Part shown: in pieces, positions 18,966 through 27,356 of the stretch
How positions within the stretch are numbered: position 1 is the first letter of the stretch
Layout: each line of letters opens with the position of its first letter
NCBI RefSeq assembly: GCF_036568665.1
Contig: NZ_DATCSD010000081.1
Location: 1-64,000 of the forward strand
DNA from: Ohtaekwangia sp036568665
Lineage (GTDB): Bacteria > Bacteroidota > Bacteroidia > Cytophagales > Cyclobacteriaceae
DNA: 64,000 nt
Direction: 5' to 3'
Translations under genes and position numbers: made by a program
Notes under the pieces: generated by a model
Seen by the model: the letters and a program-made list of their open reading frames with translations, nothing else
The model's database searches: none
What the model was told of the DNA's origin: nothing

Positions 18966-19844
18966 ATGAAGTCTGCCAAGTTGATACACAATCCGAAAGC
19001 AGGAGAAGGCTCGGAAGTAGAACATAAAATTATTTCTTCTCTGCTAAAGGCCGGATATACCTGTAGCTATTCTTCTACAAAAGAAGAAGGATGGGAAAAA
19101 TTAGAGTCAGGAGAAGAAGACTTCGTTGTTATAGCCGGAGGTGATGGTACGGTGCGAAAAGTAGTTTTTGAATTGCTGAATAAACGGCTGCCGATTGGCC
19201 TTATACCCATGGGCACTGCGAATAATATAGCGAAAACATTGGAGTTACCGGAAGATGCTGACACAATCATTCAGGGATGGGATGCAAAAAATATAAAATC
19301 GTTTGATATAGGACGCATCTATAATCTGAAAGAAGAAAAATTTTTCATTGAAGGTTTGGGCTTTGGTGTTTTCCCCAAGCTGATGCGCGCCATGGAGAAG
19401 GAAAGTAAAAAGGAACAAGTTCCGGACAAGAAACTGCGTACAGCCCTGGAGTTGCTTCATGATATTATACTGGAGTATGAAGAACGCCCGTGCCGTATAC
19501 TGATTGATGATGCTGAATATACCGGCAGCTATTTGATGGCAGAAGTGATGAACACGCGATCTATAGGGCCGAACCTGAACCTGGTGCCTTTCGCTGATCC
19601 GGGAGATGGCGAGTTTGAAGTGGTGCTGATTGCTGCTGCACAACGCGAGCAATTCGCGAATTATATACTTAGTAAAATACTGGGAAAAGAAGAGCCTGCA
19701 TTTTTTAATATACTCAAGGCGAAGAAGCTCAAGATATACTGGGAAGGTGTACACCTGCATGTAGATGATGCGTATATAAAACTGGCGAAGGCCACGGAGA
19801 TAAAGATTGAGTTGCAGGAAGACGCTGTACGTTTTTTGAAATAA
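18966..19844 (+). CDS. Diacylglycerol/lipid kinase family protein
   Basis: A 292-residue protein of the DagK catalytic family (ATP-dependent phosphorylation of diacylglycerol, sphingosine or related lipids). The N-terminal LIHNPKAGEGSEV and the nucleotide loop VIAGGDGTVRKV (near residue 60) are diagnostic, and LPIGLIPMGTANNIAKTL matches the next conserved block. I start at the ATG at 18966; the frame extends upstream, but that part overlaps surE on the other strand and lies before the family's usual beginning. The exact lipid substrate cannot be told from the sequence. Confidence 0.9.
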   Translation: MKSAKLIHNPKAGEGSEVEHKIISSLLKAGYTCSYSSTKEEGWEKLESGEEDFVVIAGGDGTVRKVVFELLNKRLPIGLIPMGTANNIAKTLELPEDADTIIQGWDAKNIKSFDIGRIYNLKEEKFFIEGLGFGVFPKLMRAMEKESKKEQVPDKKLRTALELLHDIILEYEERPCRILIDDAEYTGSYLMAEVMNTRSIGPNLNLVPFADPGDGEFEVVLIAAAQREQFANYILSKILGKEEPAFFNILKAKKLKIYWEGVHLHVDDAYIKLAKATEIKIELQEDAVRFLK

Positions 19845-19882
19845 TATTTCCCGCAGATCTCACAGATTAACGCAGAACGTTT

Positions 19883-19966
19883 AAGCAGAAAGTTGAGAGA
19901 CTAAAAGTAAAATGCCAGGTGCGCTTCGTTTTCAGCTTTACACTTTTAGCTGTTAACTTTCAGCTT
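19883..19966. terminator. Imperfect hairpin between convergent genes
   Basis: Arms 19883-19911 (AAGCAGAAAGTTGAGAGACT and on) and 19937-19966 pair with several mismatches. The right arm runs into the last codons of the minus-strand STAS-like gene. A probable two-way terminator. Confidence 0.6.
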
Positions 19967-20378
19967 TCAGTTTAACACTATCAAAGTGCGCAAGCCACTC
20001 TAAAGCTTCGTGTTGTTTGTTGAACAGCTTTGTGGTGATGGGGAATTTATTTACGGCACCGAGGATGAGGTTTATATAGTATAGTTTGAAGGCGTTGCCG
20101 TTGGTTACGATAGCGGCTCGTTTCAGGCCGGCTTCCACTGCGCGTGGCATCATCTCCTTCTCAAACCACTTACGATTGTCCGGACTGATAATTCCCTGCC
20201 GGGATATATCGGAGAGCATACCGTCTACCGGATATTTTTTTCCATAGTCGAGCATGGCGAGGAAGGGTAATTTATACTCTTCAGTGGTTGGGCTTCCATC
20301 CCAAACCAGCACCAGCAATCGTTTTTCAGGGTAATAGGTTACTGAAGCATATGCGGCTTCAAATACTTTTGGGTTCAT
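19953..20378 (-). CDS. STAS/SEC14-like small protein (paralogue 1)
   Basis: A 141-residue soluble protein. It shares a pattern with three neighbours at 36490-37777: an N-terminal strand ending in W near residue 26, an ED/DN..W motif, a PRAVEAG helix cap (MPRAVEAGLKRAAIV) and a C-terminal HEALEWL helix. The fold looks like the STAS/SEC14-like family common in Bacteroidota, whose molecular role is not settled. Here it stands alone, convergent with the lipid-kinase gene, unlike the clustered copies. The last codons overlap the right arm of a terminator hairpin. Confidence 0.75.
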   Translation of the reverse strand: MNPKVFEAAYASVTYYPEKRLLVLVWDGSPTTEEYKLPFLAMLDYGKKYPVDGMLSDISRQGIISPDNRKWFEKEMMPRAVEAGLKRAAIVTNGNAFKLYYINLILGAVNKFPITTKLFNKQHEALEWLAHFDSVKLKAES

Positions 20379-20446
20379 ACTACCAATTTACGAAATTATT
20401 TTGGTGAAGTATACATTCTTCCCGTCAGTATATATTTACTATGCGT

Positions 20447-21427
20447 TCAGATCAACAGTATAATCTTACCGATATGCTCGCTGCTTTCCATTAACCGGTG
20501 TGCTTCGGCCGCATCGCGAAGAGGAAGTGTTCGGTATATAACAGGTTTTACGGTACCGGACAAAAGCCAGGGCCACACGTACTTCAGCAGACTATCGGCC
20601 ACAGATGCTTTAAAGGCAGTACTTCGTGCCCGCAATGTGGAACCGGTAACGGTTAGGCGTTTCTTCATGATTAACGAAAGCTTTACAGAAACTTCATCGC
20701 CGCGCATACTATTGATGAGCACGAGGCGTCCTTCTTCAGCCAGTATATCGAGGTTATCAGCTGTATAGTCGCCACCGATCATATCGAGAATAACATCTAT
20801 ACCTTTCCCCCGTGTTTCCTGCAAGATTACATCACGAAACTTTTCCTTTTTATAGTTGATGGCTCTGGTTGCTCCAAGCGATTGGCAGTACGCACATTTC
20901 TCTTCGCTGCCCGCAGTAGCGTATACGTTGGCTCCAAATGCTTTTGCCATCTGGATCGCTGCTACTCCTATACCACTGGAACCACCATGCACCAGCAAAT
21001 TCTCTCCCGGCTGAAGTCGCCCTCTGTCAAACACATTGCTCCATACGGTAAAGAATGTTTCGGGCAATGACGCTGCTTCTGCAAAACTCAGGTTCGAGGG
21101 AATCAGAAGGCACTGTCCTTCGGGCACAGCACAATACTCTGCATAACCGCCACCTGTGATCAATGCACACACCTGGTCGCCAATCTTCCACCGTGTAGTG
21201 CCTTTACCTATTGAAACTATAGTGCCGGCTACTTCAAGGCCCGGTATATCCTGCACAGCTCCCGGTGGTGGCGGATAATATCCTTTGCGTTGAATTACAT
21301 CGGGGCGATTAACACCGGCAGCTGCCACCTGTATCAACACTTCTCCTTCACCCGCTTGTGGCTGCACGCGTTCCTGCAATTGCAATACTTCAGGTCCTCC
21401 CGGCTTCTCAATAACAATGGCTTTCAT
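20447..21427 (-). CDS. NAD(P)H:quinone oxidoreductase (zinc-free MDR family)
   Basis: A 326-residue medium-chain reductase of the quinone oxidoreductase/PIG3 group. The N-terminal MKAIVIEKPGGPEVLQL and GVNRPDVIQRKGYYPPPPG are typical. The nucleotide-binding loop is HGGSSGIGVAAIQMAK (near residue 145). The Cys ligands of structural zinc in alcohol dehydrogenases are absent. It likely reduces quinones or other reactive carbonyls with NADPH. It is a single gene with no functional link to its neighbours. Confidence 0.92.
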   Translation of the reverse strand: MKAIVIEKPGGPEVLQLQERVQPQAGEGEVLIQVAAAGVNRPDVIQRKGYYPPPPGAVQDIPGLEVAGTIVSIGKGTTRWKIGDQVCALITGGGYAEYCAVPEGQCLLIPSNLSFAEAASLPETFFTVWSNVFDRGRLQPGENLLVHGGSSGIGVAAIQMAKAFGANVYATAGSEEKCAYCQSLGATRAINYKKEKFRDVILQETRGKGIDVILDMIGGDYTADNLDILAEEGRLVLINSMRGDEVSVKLSLIMKKRLTVTGSTLRARSTAFKASVADSLLKYVWPWLLSGTVKPVIYRTLPLRDAAEAHRLMESSEHIGKIILLI

Positions 21428-21910
21428 ATACTATATATCGCGGTGTCTTTTTACGAATATACGCAATTAGCGGACAGCAGGAAGTTGAAAGTGTAAAGCT
21501 GAAAGCCGGTATGCGGTGAATATGCTTTATGCTTTATGCTTTCAGCTTACATTCTCTTTGTTATTCGGTGAGTTCTGTGGGAAATAAAAAAGCTGAAGTA
21601 TAAAGCAGAAAGCAAGTGCACATTGGTATTTACTTTAAGCTTTGCGCTTTCGACTTAGATCCTGTTGAAAAAATTTCAAAGCAAAGTATAGCCTAATTTA
21701 CTGCTGCATATTAAACAAAGCAGGTATATCAATTTTCTTTTTGCGATCAATGTACATTATCCCGCGGTCAATATTTTTAGTCTACCACTTAGTCTGGCAA
21801 CGTAAATCATGTTATATAAATGACTACCATATTGTACTCTATACTTCTGCATATTTCCAATGCTATCATTCTAATCTTGCCGGCAGATGTATACCACGTC
21901 TCACAGAATT
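21428..21910. repeat. Intergenic region with two AAAG-type inverted repeats
   Basis: A 483-base divergent gap. One imperfect hairpin pairs about 21491-21506 with 21538-21552 (GTGTAAAGCTGAAAGC and its complement). A second pairs about 21590-21616 with 21631-21656. A copy of the GTTCTGTGGGAAA repeat lies near 21571-21584. The remainder up to the TonB receptor gene is AT-rich and holds TAATCTTG near 21870, one mismatch from the TAnnTTTG promoter box. Confidence 0.6.
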
Positions 21911-23881
21911 ATGAAACGATTTATTATTCTTGTTTTTGCCGGACTTGGATTTCAGGCACAGGCACAGGATCTTGATTCTTTACTGAACATAAGTGCCTAT
22001 ACGCAGGAGAGCGAACTGCAGGAACAGTTGAACCATGCTACTACGGTTGCTTCCGGCAAAGCCCTTACCACACGCGAAACGCCCGGTATCCTGAGCGTTG
22101 TAACGGCTGATGAAATTCAAAAAGCCGGTGCACGCGATCTCACGGATATACTTCGCCTTATTCCTGGCTTTGATATAGCCCAGGATCTTCAGTTTGTAGT
22201 TGGTGCCGGCATGCGCGGTAACTGGGCGAACGATGGCAAGATCCTAATTCTGCTGAACGGTTTCCCGATGAACGATCTGCTATACCAGAAGAATGCATTG
22301 CTCAATCATTTTCCCGTAGATTTTATTGAACGCATTGAGATCATTCGCGGCCCGGGCTCTGCCCTTTATGGTGGGTCTGCAGAGTATGGTGTTATTAACA
22401 TTATTACAAAATCCACCGAGAGCCTGAATGGTATCGCCGTAACAGGCGCGGGCGGTGTAAGCCGTGATTCGTTGGGTCGTGCTAACGCAGGCGTAATGGC
22501 TGTGCAGCATGGTAAAAATATGTCGTGGGATATATCAGCCTATAAAGGTAAAAGTATAGTAAGCGATCAGTCGTATCAGAATATGTCAAAGCGCGGGCCG
22601 GCACAGGATCTTCGCAGAACTTCATATGCTGACCCGGTAAATATGAACCTGGGCTTACAGTATAAAAATCTTTCGTTTCGCACCATGTATGATACATACG
22701 ATGTGAGTGAGCCCAGCGTAAAAACTTCTTTCCAGCAATACTTCGCCACCCTTAAATATGACTGGAAGGTGGCTCAAAAAATTACGATCACACCACAGAT
22801 AATGTTTACGCATCAGACTCCCTGGAGCACGTGGAATAAATCTACCAATGCCTATACATTCCGAACACAGGCTTCGCGCGTTACCGGCAACCTGCTGGTG
22901 AATTATGATGTGAGCCGCAAGATCAACATCAACGCTGGTGCACTTTACTATCACGATAAGGCCGAAGACTTGCTGAAGAGCAATCACTATAACGGCAGCA
23001 ATTATATGAACCTCTATAATTATGCAGTCTTCGCGCAAGGTTTGCTGGTACATCGATTAGCGAATGTTACGCTGGGATTTCGCTACGAAAAGAATAGTCG
23101 CACAGACGGAGCGTTTGTTCCGCGACTGGCATTAACCAAGAAGATCGAGAACTTCCACTTCAAGGCATTATATAGCGAGGCATTCCGTACACCTTCTATC
23201 GAAAATATAGTATTGGCACAAAACGGAAAGATCAGTCCCGAAAGAACCCATGTCTTTGAACTGGAAGTAGGCTATCAGTTCACACCTGAAATGCTCATTG
23301 CGGTAAATGGCTTTAGTCTCAACAACCACAACGCCATTATTTATGCAAACGAAGAACAGATGGATGGAAGCTTTATAAGCTATTACTCGAACTATAGCAA
23401 AACCGGTACACAAGGCATTGAAGCGATCTATAGTATACGAAAAAAGAAATGGTATGTAAACCTCTCCTACTCGTATGCGCGGCCTGTACAAGGCAACACG
23501 GTTACCAGTTATACAATCTCGCTAAGCGACAAGCAGTACCTCGGCATGTTGTCGCACAAAGTAACACTCAACAGTAACGTTACACTGATAAAAGGGCTAA
23601 GCCTCAATCCTTCCGTTATTGTGGGCAGCAAACGGTATACCTATACGCCAAACTTAGGACCTCCGGCAGAAGGAACGCTTCCAGCCTATACACTGGTAAA
23701 CGCTTTTCTGCGTTATGAACCGGCATCGCTTCCTTTTACCATTGGAGCAGGCGTGTATGATCTGCTGAACCAGCGCCCTGCCATACCACAGGCATACGAT
23801 GGCGACTATGCTGCTATACCGGGCAAGAGCCGCGAGTATATTTTGAAATTATCTTATCAATTCAACTTCGCTAAAAAATGA
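21911..23881 (+). CDS. TonB-dependent outer-membrane receptor
   Basis: A 656-residue receptor with a signal peptide (MKRFIILVFAGLGFQAQAQ). The plug domain (about 40-165) has TPGILSVVTADEIQKAGARD and IERIEIIRGPGSALYGG; the rest is a 22-strand barrel ending in aromatic Y-Q-F-N-F. There is no carboxypeptidase-like N-terminal domain, so it is the short, vitamin or metal receptor type, not SusC. The substrate is unknown. I start at 21911, after a possible promoter element. Its stop overlaps the start of the next gene by 4 bases (ATGA), so the YfiR-like protein is probably co-translated. Confidence 0.92.
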   Translation: MKRFIILVFAGLGFQAQAQDLDSLLNISAYTQESELQEQLNHATTVASGKALTTRETPGILSVVTADEIQKAGARDLTDILRLIPGFDIAQDLQFVVGAGMRGNWANDGKILILLNGFPMNDLLYQKNALLNHFPVDFIERIEIIRGPGSALYGGSAEYGVINIITKSTESLNGIAVTGAGGVSRDSLGRANAGVMAVQHGKNMSWDISAYKGKSIVSDQSYQNMSKRGPAQDLRRTSYADPVNMNLGLQYKNLSFRTMYDTYDVSEPSVKTSFQQYFATLKYDWKVAQKITITPQIMFTHQTPWSTWNKSTNAYTFRTQASRVTGNLLVNYDVSRKININAGALYYHDKAEDLLKSNHYNGSNYMNLYNYAVFAQGLLVHRLANVTLGFRYEKNSRTDGAFVPRLALTKKIENFHFKALYSEAFRTPSIENIVLAQNGKISPERTHVFELEVGYQFTPEMLIAVNGFSLNNHNAIIYANEEQMDGSFISYYSNYSKTGTQGIEAIYSIRKKKWYVNLSYSYARPVQGNTVTSYTISLSDKQYLGMLSHKVTLNSNVTLIKGLSLNPSVIVGSKRYTYTPNLGPPAEGTLPAYTLVNAFLRYEPASLPFTIGAGVYDLLNQRPAIPQAYDGDYAAIPGKSREYILKLSYQFNFAKK

Positions 23882-24387
23882 AAAATAAAAGAAACTTCTT
23901 TTTCATTCTTATACTGATTGCTTCGTTTCACGCACATGCGCAAACAACCAATTATCAGTCGTATGCTGTATTGATACACGGACTTATTAAATATTCTGCC
24001 TGGCCGAATCAACAGTCGGAATTTAAAATAACGGTGCTTGGCAATTCCAAAGCTTACAGCGAGATGGAGAAAAGTCTGGCCGGTAAAAATATTAACGGCC
24101 ACACGATTCGTGTAGATAAAGCGGAAGATATAGCCGGTATACAAGGCGCAGATATAGTATATATATCCGAAGGAAAAAGTAACGCTATTCAGGAAGTAGT
24201 AAAAGCGACCACTAACGCTGCTGCGATTATTATCACCGAACGCGAAGGACTTGTGCGCAAAGGTGCAGGCATCAGTTTTATTATCGTGGACAATAAGCTG
24301 CGTTTTGATATCAACAATACGGATCTTGAGAAGAGACAAATAAAAGTGTCAGCACAGTTTGCTTCACTCGCCAATGAAACGCTATAA
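23878..24387 (+). CDS. YfiR family (DUF4154) periplasmic protein
   Basis: A 169-residue protein with a signal peptide ending in HAHAQ. The mature part follows the YfiR/DUF4154 pattern: a YSAWP motif, FKITVLGNSKAY, IIITEREGLVRKGAGISFII and a C-terminal LRFDINNTDLEKR helix. In Pseudomonas, YfiR is a periplasmic repressor of the cyclase YfiN. No GGDEF cyclase is nearby; the next gene is a histidine kinase, so the partner here is unknown. A paralogue of the same mature form and equal length sits at 32254-32763, also next to a TonB-type receptor. Confidence 0.88.
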   Translation: MKNKRNFFFILILIASFHAHAQTTNYQSYAVLIHGLIKYSAWPNQQSEFKITVLGNSKAYSEMEKSLAGKNINGHTIRVDKAEDIAGIQGADIVYISEGKSNAIQEVVKATTNAAAIIITEREGLVRKGAGISFIIVDNKLRFDINNTDLEKRQIKVSAQFASLANETL

Positions 24388-24511
24388 ATGCCGTTGGTAC
24401 ATACTATACGTATAATTATTCCAAATTAACAGACCATCACCACGCCTGCTCAATTCATTCAACGGGCATCTGCTTTCTTTTACAGAAATTTGATACATTT
24501 AGCTGTAAGCC

Positions 24512-24545
24512 GTTCGCGGACGCGAACTTCTGTTCTCTATTTTTG
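24512..24545 (+). promoter_or_regulatory. Promoter of the GAF histidine kinase with a palindromic operator
   Basis: TATTTTTG at 24538-24545 fits the Bacteroidota -7 box TAnnTTTG exactly. A perfect palindrome, GTTCGCGGACGCGAAC (24512-24527), covers the place of the -33 element, as an operator would. Transcription would begin near 24552, just upstream of the ATG at 24574. Confidence 0.6.
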
Positions 24546-24573
24546 TGTAGTGGGCCAAAATGGCCATTCATTT

Positions 24574-25803
24574 ATGAGTGATATCACGATCAACCCGAGC
24601 ATGAAATTGTTAGTGGATACAGTGCAGGAATTATCGCTGGCGCGTGATCTCGAAACGGTAATGCGTATAGTTCGCACAGCTGCCCGCAAACTCACCGGGG
24701 CCGATGGTGCTACTTTTGTATTGCGCGATGGTAATTTCTGTTTTTATGCCGATGAAGATGCCATCGGCCCGCTATGGAAAGGAAGTCGTTTCCCGATAAG
24801 TATATGCATCAGCGGCTGGGCTATGCTGAATAAAAAAGCAGCCGTGATCGAAGATATATATGTGGATGATCGTATACCCGTTGATGTTTATCGCCCTACT
24901 TTTGTAAAGAGCCTTGCCATGGTACCTATACGCACCATTAACCCGATCGGTGCCATCGGTAATTATTGGGCAGAGCAGCATATTCCTTCCGAAGAAGAAG
25001 TAACGTTACTTCAATCGCTGGCCGATATAACAGCCGTTACGCTGGAGAATGTAAATGTATATAGCGAGCTGGAGCAGCGGGTAAAGGATCGTACACAACA
25101 GGTAGAAAGTGCCAATAAAGAATTGCAAATCGTAAATAAAGAACTGGAATCCTTTTCATATTCGGTATCACACGATCTGCGCGCTCCGCTGCGCGCAATC
25201 ATGGGCTTTACCAAAATGCTGGAAGAAGATTATGAGAAGGTACTTGATGATGAAGGTAAACGTATACTCGGAGTTATTCAACGCAATGCAGGCAAGATGG
25301 ATAACCTGATCAATGACCTGCTCAAGTTCTCACGCCTCGGACGCAAGGAAATACAAAAGACTTCCATTGATACACTCAAGCTTGTGCAAAGTACGCTGCA
25401 TGAACTTAACACATCGATAGCGCACCGCGCTATTATACAAATTGATGCGCTGTTGCCTTCGTATGCCGACTATACTTTGCTGGGGCAGGTATGGACCAAC
25501 CTGTTATCCAACGCTATTAAATACTCTTCGAAAAAAGAAAATCCGTTGATCGAGATCGGCTCCTATAAAAAAGATTCGGAGCATATATACTTTGTAAAAG
25601 ATAACGGCACCGGCTTCGACATGGCGTATGCCGATAAATTATTCGGTGTATTCCAGCGACTGCATAAGCCTTCTGATTTTGAGGGCACCGGTGTGGGTCT
25701 CGCACTCGTGCAACGTATCACCGCCCGCCATGGCGGATCTGTGTGGGCAGAAGCCACGGTGAATGAAGGGGCTACATTCTACTTTTCCTTACCAGCGGAA
25801 TGA
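24574..25803 (+). CDS. GAF-domain sensor histidine kinase
   Basis: A 409-residue soluble kinase. Residues about 8-165 are a GAF domain (DLETVMRIVRTAARKLTGAD, then GWAMLNKKAAVIEDIYVDDR). A short coiled coil leads to HisKA with SYSVSHDLRAPLRAI (His near 200) and an ATPase domain with LLSNAIKYSSKKEN, DNGTGFD and GTGVGLALV. No membrane segment is seen, so it senses in the cytoplasm or at a protein partner. The start is the ATG at 24574; a frame open further upstream crosses the promoter and is not used. It may act with the TonB receptor and YfiR-like protein just upstream, though it has its own promoter. Confidence 0.93.
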   Translation: MSDITINPSMKLLVDTVQELSLARDLETVMRIVRTAARKLTGADGATFVLRDGNFCFYADEDAIGPLWKGSRFPISICISGWAMLNKKAAVIEDIYVDDRIPVDVYRPTFVKSLAMVPIRTINPIGAIGNYWAEQHIPSEEEVTLLQSLADITAVTLENVNVYSELEQRVKDRTQQVESANKELQIVNKELESFSYSVSHDLRAPLRAIMGFTKMLEEDYEKVLDDEGKRILGVIQRNAGKMDNLINDLLKFSRLGRKEIQKTSIDTLKLVQSTLHELNTSIAHRAIIQIDALLPSYADYTLLGQVWTNLLSNAIKYSSKKENPLIEIGSYKKDSEHIYFVKDNGTGFDMAYADKLFGVFQRLHKPSDFEGTGVGLALVQRITARHGGSVWAEATVNEGATFYFSLPAE

Positions 25804-25853
25804 GTGTAAAGCAAAAAGTGAAATGCGCTCTCTTTAAACTTTTTGCTTTACAC
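25804..25853. terminator. Perfect 16-bp hairpin between convergent genes
   Basis: GTGTAAAGCAAAAAGT (25804-25819) pairs perfectly with 25838-25853 around an 18-base loop. It starts right after the kinase stop codon and lies just before the end of the glycan-binding gene. A clear two-way terminator candidate. Confidence 0.8.
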
Positions 25854-25867
25854 TTTCAACTTTCATG

Positions 25868-27295
25868 CTATTGGCTTATGCGTATATCATCCAGACAAAA
25901 GTTCGCGGATACTTCCTGGCCATCACGGTTGGCGAAGATAAATACTACTGCGTTGTCCGTTGTTTGGGTTTTCCAATCGGCATACGTAGTCATATTCGGT
26001 ATATTAAAGGATGATAACGGAATAGACATCTCAATCCAGCGTCCGGTTGGTACAGTGCCATCCTTCCACGGCTCGAGTATAACCGAGTAATTATCGTTGT
26101 TAAAAAGTTTTACCTGTATATATCCTGCTCCAGCCCAGGCGTTGACGGAGTAGAAATTGAACTTTAACGTCAGGTCTGATACCAGCGTAGCATCGCTGAT
26201 CGTAGAAGACCATCCTGAAAACGCATAGCCATTCGCTTGCCACCACCCGGTATAGGCCGGTATAGTTCCTTTGAAGCGTTTAAATTTACCTCTCGAAGCC
26301 AGTGGTTTGTTCACACCATCTGTTGCGTCCGTTGTTCCGCTCCAGTCCCATGCACCCACACCATCGTGGTTGTAAAGTATCTTGGTGGTATCATTCAGTA
26401 TGGTGCTGCTTTCTACTGTTGTCAGATTCGAAACTACTTTTACTGTACCGATCGCTTTTAAGGATGGCATTACAAAAGCAATCCTTGTCTTGCTCGTGTT
26501 GATGGTAAGTTTACTTGCGGGCACCTCCACATTACCGGGCAGTATAATTTTAGATATGCTGATGAAGTATTCACCGGCAATCACCATCGAATCGCCTGGC
26601 ACCGGTATATCTGTACTGAATGAAGTAATATAGGGATTAACCGTAGCCTTATATGATTTTGTTGCCTGGCCACTTTCTGTTATTACCGTAACAGTGCCAT
26701 CGGCATCACCGCCTGCCGGAATAGCCAGTGAAATGTTGCTATAGGTATTATCCACCGTAAAATCTGTTACATCGATCGCGTTTCCATTTACGGTAAATAC
26801 AATTTTTTGCACCTCATAGAAATTCGTACCGGTAATAATAAACGGTTGCCCTGCAGTAGCAGGCATGGTATAAGTAAGATCTGTAATAGTTGGTGTTGGC
26901 GACAGGAAAGTAAAATCAAATGTAGCCGTACCCGAAGCCGTAATGATCCGGATCTGGTTGGGCAGTGAAGAATCGGTACCTTTCAACGGAAGATCGTCCG
27001 GTATAGTAACGATCATACTTTCACTCTGAATATAGGCCTGGTTGACCTCTACAGCTGTATTGTTCAGCATCACACTTTTCACCTCAATGAAATTTTATCC
27101 TTCCACCACCACCGTTGTTCCGGGAAAAGCCTGGGTAAAGGTGCTGTCTTTTTTGGTAGGATCTACCAATCGTACATCGGTAATCACCGGGGCAGCACGC
27201 TCGTCATCGCGACATGAATTTAGCAAGTAACATCCTGTAAGCAACAGCACCGGAAGTATACTCTTTATGTAAAAATTTCTCGTCAATATTTTCAT
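25868..27295 (-). pseudogene. Surface glycan-binding lipoprotein with IPT/TIG domains, interrupted by one in-frame TAA
   Basis: The frame runs from an ATG at 27295 with a lipoprotein signal (lipobox LNSC) to a TAA at 27095-27097 and then continues, same frame, to 25868. Joined, the text around the stop reads TTVVVEG-stop-NFIEVKSVMLNN, where the IPT fold expects G-x-NF. So one base change (for example GAA or AAA to TAA) explains it. Three IPT domains are followed by a C-terminal domain (from about YNHDGVGAWDWSG to CLDDIRISQ) like the glycan-binding domain of xyloglucan-type SGBP-B proteins. It is the last gene of the SusCD operon and would bind polysaccharide at the cell surface. Alternatives are a sequencing error or a stop read through. 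Confidence 0.8.
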
Positions 27296-27356
27296 ACAGT
27301 TCGATTCAGTATATAGATCCAAAGTATAGATAGGTTGTGTCAATCAGCTTCTGCAG

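Noticed and set aside
21911..25803. YfiBNR-type cyclase control system
   Set aside because: A YfiR-like protein is present, but there is no GGDEF cyclase and no OmpA-like YfiB gene beside it.
27095..27343. A separate small lipoprotein gene of 82 codons
   Set aside because: Its frame continues without a shift into the next frame after one TAA, and the text on both sides belongs to one IPT domain.
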